Source: an uncultured Prevotellaceae bacterium
GTDB lineage: Bacteria; Bacteroidota; Bacteroidia; Bacteroidales; Muribaculaceae
Direction: 5' to 3'
DNA length: 34,709 bases
Assembly: GCA_947167995.1 (NCBI GenBank)
Contig: CAMVKS010000028.1
Span: 1 to 34,709, forward strand
Positions within the stretch are counted from its first letter, which is position 1, and every line of letters starts with the position of its first letter. The notes under the pieces are model-generated. The model was not told the DNA's origin and did no database searches. It was given only the letters and a program-made list of their open reading frames with translations. Position numbers and translations under genes: made by a program. Positions 30,903 through 34,709 of this stretch are shown one piece after another.

Positions 30903-31388
30903 ATGCCACGCAAACCCATAACTCCCGACAACGCTTTCTTGAGGCTCGCCACGCTGTGTGCACGATGCGAGCAGGCCGAGGGCGACCTGCGCAAGAAGTT
31001 GCGTGACTGGGGCATCGCACCAGGTGATGCCGATGTCATAATCTCTCGTCTCAAACAAGAGCGCTACCTCGATAACGAGCGCTATGCCCGCGCCTACTGC
31101 CGCGACAAGCTGCGCTTCAACGGCTGGGGACGCATCAAGATCGCCTTCATGCTCAAGGGCAAGGGCATCGAGCAGGAGTTTATCGATGCGGCCCTCGCAC
31201 AGATTGACGAAGAACAATACGTCAACATCCTCAACGAAGCTCTCGCTGCCAAAGCCAAAACATTGAGTGCCAAGAGCGATGAAGCGAAACGTGCCTCACT
31301 GCTGCGCTTTGCCGCCTCACGAGGCTTTGAGTCCAACCTCATCTTCCCTGCAGTTTCACGTCTAACACCTCATGGCGATGAAGATTAA
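30903..31388 (+). CDS. recX: RecX family regulatory protein
   Basis: 161 residues, all helical. Family features: LATLCARCEQAEGDLRKKLRDWG at the start of the first three-helix unit, then VIISRLKQERYLDNERYARAYCRDKLRFNGWGRIKI, the most conserved RecX segment. RecX binds RecA filaments and limits their activity in the cytoplasm. Its last 17 bases overlap the start of comF, so the two are probably translationally coupled. No recA is in the window. Confidence 0.92.
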   Translation: MPRKPITPDNAFLRLATLCARCEQAEGDLRKKLRDWGIAPGDADVIISRLKQERYLDNERYARAYCRDKLRFNGWGRIKIAFMLKGKGIEQEFIDAALAQIDEEQYVNILNEALAAKAKTLSAKSDEAKRASLLRFAASRGFESNLIFPAVSRLTPHGDED

Positions 31389-32085
31389 AGACCTCATAAC
31401 CAGTGCCGCCGGTGTGTTCATGCCCCGCACCTGCTCGGTGTGCGACAAGCCTCTCGCTCTCGACGAGAAATTCATCTGCCGCAAGTGCCTGATGAACATC
31501 CCGCGCACCCGATACGAGGACATCGACTTCAACCCATTTGAGCAGCTTATGGCAGGGAAAGTGCCTGTGGAACGCTGCGCCAGCTATTTCTTCTACCAGA
31601 AAGGCGACCCCTACGCCTCGATACTCCACGACATGAAGTACCGCAACATGCCCACCTTGGGTCGCTGGCTCGCCGAGCGCGCAGCACGTGACATGAAAGG
31701 CAGCCATTTCTTTGACGGCATAGATTTTATCATACCCGTGCCGCTGCACTACACCAAGCTTGCCAGCCGCGGCTTCAACCAGAGCCAGTATTTGGCACAA
31801 GGCATCGCTAATGCCACCGGGCTGCCTGTGATAAAGGCGCTGAAAGCCCTTCACGAACACTCGACACAAACCCACAAAGACGCAGCCGAACGCCTGAAGA
31901 GCACCCAGGGAATGTATGGTGCCAGCAAACGCTATTGCGTGGAACTCACTGGCAAACACGTTCTCATCGTGGATGATGTGGTCACAACCGGTTCCACGTT
32001 GCTCGCCTGTGCTACGGCACTGAAAGACGCCATTCCTGGCATTAAAATCTCCCTTTTCACCCTTGCCGCAGCCCAACTCGAGTAA
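31372..32085 (+). CDS. comF: ComF family phosphoribosyltransferase-like protein
   Basis: 237 residues; the start at 31372 overlaps recX by 17 bp (a second ATG at 31378 is possible). A zinc-ribbon-like CSVC...CRKC (about 21-39) is followed by the phosphoribosyltransferase domain with HDMKYRNMPTLGRWLA, PVPLHYTKLASRGFNQSQYLA and the PRPP loop VLIVDDVVTTGSTL. ComF homologues take part in DNA uptake in competent bacteria; in Bacteroidota the role is not well established. Confidence 0.92.
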   Translation: MAMKIKDLITSAAGVFMPRTCSVCDKPLALDEKFICRKCLMNIPRTRYEDIDFNPFEQLMAGKVPVERCASYFFYQKGDPYASILHDMKYRNMPTLGRWLAERAARDMKGSHFFDGIDFIIPVPLHYTKLASRGFNQSQYLAQGIANATGLPVIKALKALHEHSTQTHKDAAERLKSTQGMYGASKRYCVELTGKHVLIVDDVVTTGSTLLACATALKDAIPGIKISLFTLAAAQLE

Positions 32086-32200
32086 ACCCAACAACCTATT
32101 CAGAGCCAAAGAGCTTTCCTTATTCAAACCCATGAGGCCGAGGGTCGTAAGGCAGAAAAGAATCAAAAAAACAATTTTATAAATATTTTTCATCAATAGT

Positions 32201-32232
32201 TTTGGTGTTCTCAAAACTTTGTAGTACTTTTG
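32201..32232 (+). promoter_or_regulatory. rplU-rpmA promoter
   Basis: TTTG (32201-32204), exactly 20 bp, TACTTTTG (32225-32232). The predicted start, near 32238, gives a leader of about 78 nt. Confidence 0.85.
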
Positions 32233-32237
32233 CACCG

Positions 32238-32314
32238 ATTTTCCGAAAGGCTCGACTAAGTGCCTCACGAGATTGAGGCCGCCGTACGGTATAACTTGTA
32301 ATACAATTATTTAG
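32238..32314 (+). promoter_or_regulatory. Structured leader of rplU, candidate ribosomal-protein autoregulatory site
   Basis: The leader holds a perfect hairpin GCCTCA/TGAGGC (32262-32267 with 32274-32279), followed by CCG-TA-CGG (about 32280-32289) and TTGT-AAT-ACAA near the start codon. L21 operons in several bacteria carry an RNA leader that binds a ribosomal protein; whether this is one is inference. Confidence 0.4.
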
Positions 32315-32635
32315 ATGTACGCAATTGTAGAAATTCAGGGACAACAGTTCAAAGCCGAAGCCGGCAAGAAGTTGTTTGTTCACTATCTCGGCGACGAGAA
32401 GAACGAGGGCGATGCAGTAGAATTCAGCAAGGTCCTCCTCGTAGATGCCGACGGTGCCATCACAGTTGGCGCACCTACCGTTGAAGGTGCAAAAGTAGTG
32501 TGTGAAGTTAAGCAGCCCCTCGTAAAGGGTGAGCATGTGATTGTCTTCAAGAAGAAACGCCGCAAAGGCTATCGCCGCTTGAACGGTCACCGCCAGTACT
32601 TCACCGAGCTCGTGATTAAAGATGTAATTGCTTAA
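32315..32635 (+). CDS. rplU: 50S ribosomal protein L21
   Basis: 106 residues, the normal length. [20 protein letters not shown] at the N-terminus and the basic 23S-rRNA-binding segment [16 protein letters not shown] near the C-terminus are diagnostic. First gene of the rplU-rpmA pair (22-bp gap). Confidence 0.98.
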   Translation: MYAIVEIQGQQFKAEAGKKLFVHYLGDEKNEGDAVEFSKVLLVDADGAITVGAPTVEGAKVVCEVKQPLVKGEHVIVFKKKRRKGYRRLNGHRQYFTELVIKDVIA

Positions 32636-32657
32636 CCCCTAAAAAATTGATTTCATT

Positions 32658-32930
32658 ATGGCACATAAAAAAGGTGTAGGTAGTTCGAAGAACGGACGTG
32701 AGTCGCACAGCAAGCGACTCGGAGTGAAACTTTTTGGTGGGCAATTCGCAAAGGCCGGTAACATCATCCGCCGTCAGCGCGGTACAGTACACCGTCCAGG
32801 CGCTAACGTAGGCATGGGCAAGGATCACACCTTGTATGCCCTCGTTGACGGAACCGTAGAGTTCCAGCACAGAGCAGGTCACACTTATATCAATGTAGTG
32901 GCAGCTCCCCAACAAAGCGAAGAAAACTAA
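32658..32930 (+). CDS. rpmA: 50S ribosomal protein L27
   Basis: 90 residues. The N-terminus [20 protein letters not shown] is the mature form seen in most bacteria, without the cleaved extension of Firmicutes. [20 protein letters not shown] follows. L27 sits near the peptidyl-transferase centre. Co-transcribed with rplU. Confidence 0.98.
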   Translation: MAHKKGVGSSKNGRESHSKRLGVKLFGGQFAKAGNIIRRQRGTVHRPGANVGMGKDHTLYALVDGTVEFQHRAGHTYINVVAAPQQSEEN

Positions 32931-32975
32931 GACATCAACTCACTGAGGCTCAGTCCTCACGAGACACTGAATTGA

Positions 32976-33015
32976 AATCATCGACCACAAGAGCGTGGCC
33001 GATGATTGTTTTTTT
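32976..33015 (+). terminator. Rho-independent terminator of rplU-rpmA
   Basis: AATCATCG-CCAC pairs with GTGG-CGATGATT (32976-33007), then a run of seven T (33009-33015). Confidence 0.92.
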
Positions 33016-33044
33016 CACAGAAATGTAAACATTAAGAATGGAAA

Positions 33045-33086
33045 GAAGCAGGCGACAGAACCAACTTAGGGTCTTGCGCCTGCTTC
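33045..33086. terminator. Hairpin below the TROVE gene, probable minus-strand terminator
   Basis: GAAGCAGGCG (33045-33054) pairs perfectly with CGCCTGCTTC (33077-33086), with a further AGA-CC/GG-TCT match inside and an AACTTA loop. On the minus strand it follows the TROVE stop by 22 bp and leads into TTTCC. At 42 nt it is too short for a Y RNA. Confidence 0.65.
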
Positions 33087-33108
33087 AATTATAGGGTAAG
33101 AAATAGTA

Positions 33109-34632
33109 CTAAAGTTTCATTTTCATGATTACATCCAAAGCTGTGGAGCCATTCTCGAGTGCGTCAAGCACATCGAAGATTCGGTCGCTCCAGCCAGCGA
33201 TGAAATAAACATCGTCGTTCATAACACTGATTGGAGTGTTACCGTAGCCGGCAAGGTCGAAGAGATAAAGCTTGGCATGTGGAGCCATCTTCTTGTAGAC
33301 CTTCCATGACTTCTCAAACGAAGCGCCGTTGCTACGGCTGTTCCACAACTGGCAGTCGGTAAACATCAGCACCTTGTCCATGACAATGCGGTTGTCTACA
33401 AGCCAGTCAATCACCTTGTAGCCGTTAGTGCTGTAACCAACACGGCCTTCCATGTTGCGAAGACGGCTTGTAGCGTAAAGGATATCGTTGCCTGGGAAGT
33501 TCACTGCCTCCCAACGGTCGCCGAAGATACCGCTTACAACCTGCTTGCAAGAGTAACGGAAAATCATCGACAGCAACAGACCGACATCATATTGTTCAAC
33601 GCTGCTGCGCTGGCTGATTGGATACATCATCGAACCGCTCACGTCGCTTGCAATAAGCACACGGGTTCTATCGCCGAAGCCGGTGATGTTGACAGCCGAA
33701 GCCTTAACGGCCTCTTCAAGGGCATTCATCACAGTCTTCACACCCACATGGTTAATCTTCTCCATCTCGCGGTAAGCCGACAGGTAGCGGAATGGCAACT
33801 GCTTTGACTTGGCAACCTGAACTGGGTCGCTCAAGCGAGCGCACACAGCGTCAAGGCTACGAATATCCACATCGGCCTCAAGCATGTTGCGCAGGTTACG
33901 CATCAATGCCATGTAGCCCACCCTCTCGCTGGCGATAAGCTCTTCCCACTTGCGGGCAAAAGCACGCTGCTTTGCAGCTTCATTCTTGAAGTTCTTCTGG
34001 CCAAGTGCCGAGAACTCCACCTCCCAGGTGTAAGGAGTCTCGAGGGTATCATTAGCAATCTTGTCGAAGATTGCCTGCTGAGCTTCGTCCTTCGCCTTTG
34101 GGTGAACAATGAACAAAGCGTCACGCAACTTCACGTCAAGGTTGCTACGGTTGTACTTAGCAAACTGATATTCGTCAAAGCGGTTGAAAGCACTCTTAAG
34201 TCCTTTGCTAATCTGTTTCGACAAGCTCTTGAGCTTCTTGATCGAGTCTCCGCTTGGATTACGCCACTGGTAGCACATCAGGAGTTCCATAATCTCGTCG
34301 GCACGCTGAACAACCTTGTCAACGGTACGAGACACCAAGTCGTCACCGCTATGCACCTTTGCAAGCTCTACTACAAGCAGCAATGGAATGCTGCGCAGGT
34401 GCATCTCGTTGCGAGCGTAGACCGCCAACTTTGCCACAAACTCTGGATTCACCTTCGATACCAGGTTGCAGATGCGCTCTACTCGCTCATCCTGCTTCTC
34501 ATAGAAAGAATCGCTCAGGGAAGCAGTCACCACAGCACTGTAGAGCTCAAGTTCGTCACTAAGTGCCCAAGCCTGAGCACCTTCATAGTTCTTGACAGCT
34601 CTTTGTCCTTTCAAAATTGAATTGTAGTTCAT
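33109..34632 (-). CDS. rsr: TROVE domain protein (bacterial Ro60/Rsr)
   Basis: 507 residues, the usual size. The N-terminal part is the helical TROVE ring (ALSDELELYSAVVTASLSDS, KLAVYARNEMHLRSIPLLLV, LRDALFIVHPKAKDE, LPFRYLSAYREM) that binds misfolded RNA ends in its hole and Y RNAs on its outer face. The C-terminal part is a von Willebrand A-like domain with a MIDAS motif DVSGSM at about residue 330. In Deinococcus the homologue Rsr works with Y RNA and exoribonucleases in RNA turnover and stress survival (family knowledge); commensal Bacteroidota Ro60 proteins are also known from lupus studies. No Y RNA is visible within the window; its usual place would be near this gene, possibly past the right edge. 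The 77 bp upstream are AT-rich with no clear promoter. Confidence 0.93.
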   Translation of the reverse strand: MNYNSILKGQRAVKNYEGAQAWALSDELELYSAVVTASLSDSFYEKQDERVERICNLVSKVNPEFVAKLAVYARNEMHLRSIPLLLVVELAKVHSGDDLVSRTVDKVVQRADEIMELLMCYQWRNPSGDSIKKLKSLSKQISKGLKSAFNRFDEYQFAKYNRSNLDVKLRDALFIVHPKAKDEAQQAIFDKIANDTLETPYTWEVEFSALGQKNFKNEAAKQRAFARKWEELIASERVGYMALMRNLRNMLEADVDIRSLDAVCARLSDPVQVAKSKQLPFRYLSAYREMEKINHVGVKTVMNALEEAVKASAVNITGFGDRTRVLIASDVSGSMMYPISQRSSVEQYDVGLLLSMIFRYSCKQVVSGIFGDRWEAVNFPGNDILYATSRLRNMEGRVGYSTNGYKVIDWLVDNRIVMDKVLMFTDCQLWNSRSNGASFEKSWKVYKKMAPHAKLYLFDLAGYGNTPISVMNDDVYFIAGWSDRIFDVLDALENGSTALDVIMKMKL

Positions 34633-34709
34633 GTTTTTAATCTTTTAATTGTAAATCTTTATTGATGCGTTATTTTTCTTAAACTATTATATAAGTTTTT
34701 TATTATTAA

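Noticed and set aside
33045-33086. Y RNA next to the TROVE gene
   Set aside because: The hairpin is only 42 nt and fits a terminator; Y RNAs are longer, with distinct Ro-binding and tRNA-like parts.

Overview
The window looks like a chromosomal segment from a Bacteroidota gut-type bacterium, most likely order Bacteroidales (Muribaculaceae or Prevotellaceae would fit; the family cannot be fixed from sequence alone). The reasons are: promoters of the Bacteroidetes sigma-ABfr type (TTTG, about 20 bp, TAnnTTTG) before many genes; several secreted proteins with a type IX secretion (T9SS) C-terminal signal of the form YNLNGQ...PGIYI.GGKKV; a PorW/SprE T9SS lipoprotein; a DUF2795 protein; and BspA-like and dockerin-bearing secreted proteins.

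Layout. 1-8.3 kb: three tandem, related T9SS cargo proteins (the first cut by the window edge) built from fibronectin type III (Fn3), choice-of-anchor J and C-terminal sorting modules, each followed by a strong terminator. 8.45-10.8 kb: a secreted protein with an N-terminal dockerin. 10.9-14.7 kb: porW, the T9SS lipoprotein, with an unusually long charged tail. 15.1-15.3 kb: small DUF2795 protein. 15.4-15.7 kb: repeat-rich spacer with a MITE-like element. 15.7-21.4 kb: housekeeping genes priA(-), slyD(+), metK(-), fabG(-). 21.65-24.5 kb: small secreted protein, N-acetylmuramoyl-L-alanine amidase, divergent membrane-anchored alpha/beta hydrolase. 24.7-27.2 kb: two-gene operon of secreted cohesin-like proteins, one ending in a half dockerin, the other in a T9SS signal. 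27.3-27.9 kb: unrecognised gene. 27.9-28.1 kb: a 180-nt rod-shaped RNA element, 6S-RNA-like in architecture. 28.2-29.6 kb: AAA+ ATPase/DUF4143 protein, preceded by a four-unit iteron array of about 33-bp period. 29.9-32.9 kb: miaA, recX-comF, rplU-rpmA. 33.1-34.6 kb: a TROVE/Ro60 (Rsr) protein.

How the parts connect. The first 15 kb is surface biology: PorW supports the secretion route that the adhesins (and the protein at 24.7 kb) carry signals for. The rest is core metabolism interrupted by accessory pieces. The items most worth pursuing are the 6S-like RNA, the iteron array in front of the ATPase, the layered secondary structure in the metK leader, the Fn3 domains split by nested anchor-J modules, and the nested palindrome between miaA and recX. 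No tRNA, rRNA, CRISPR array, intact insertion sequence or phage module was seen.
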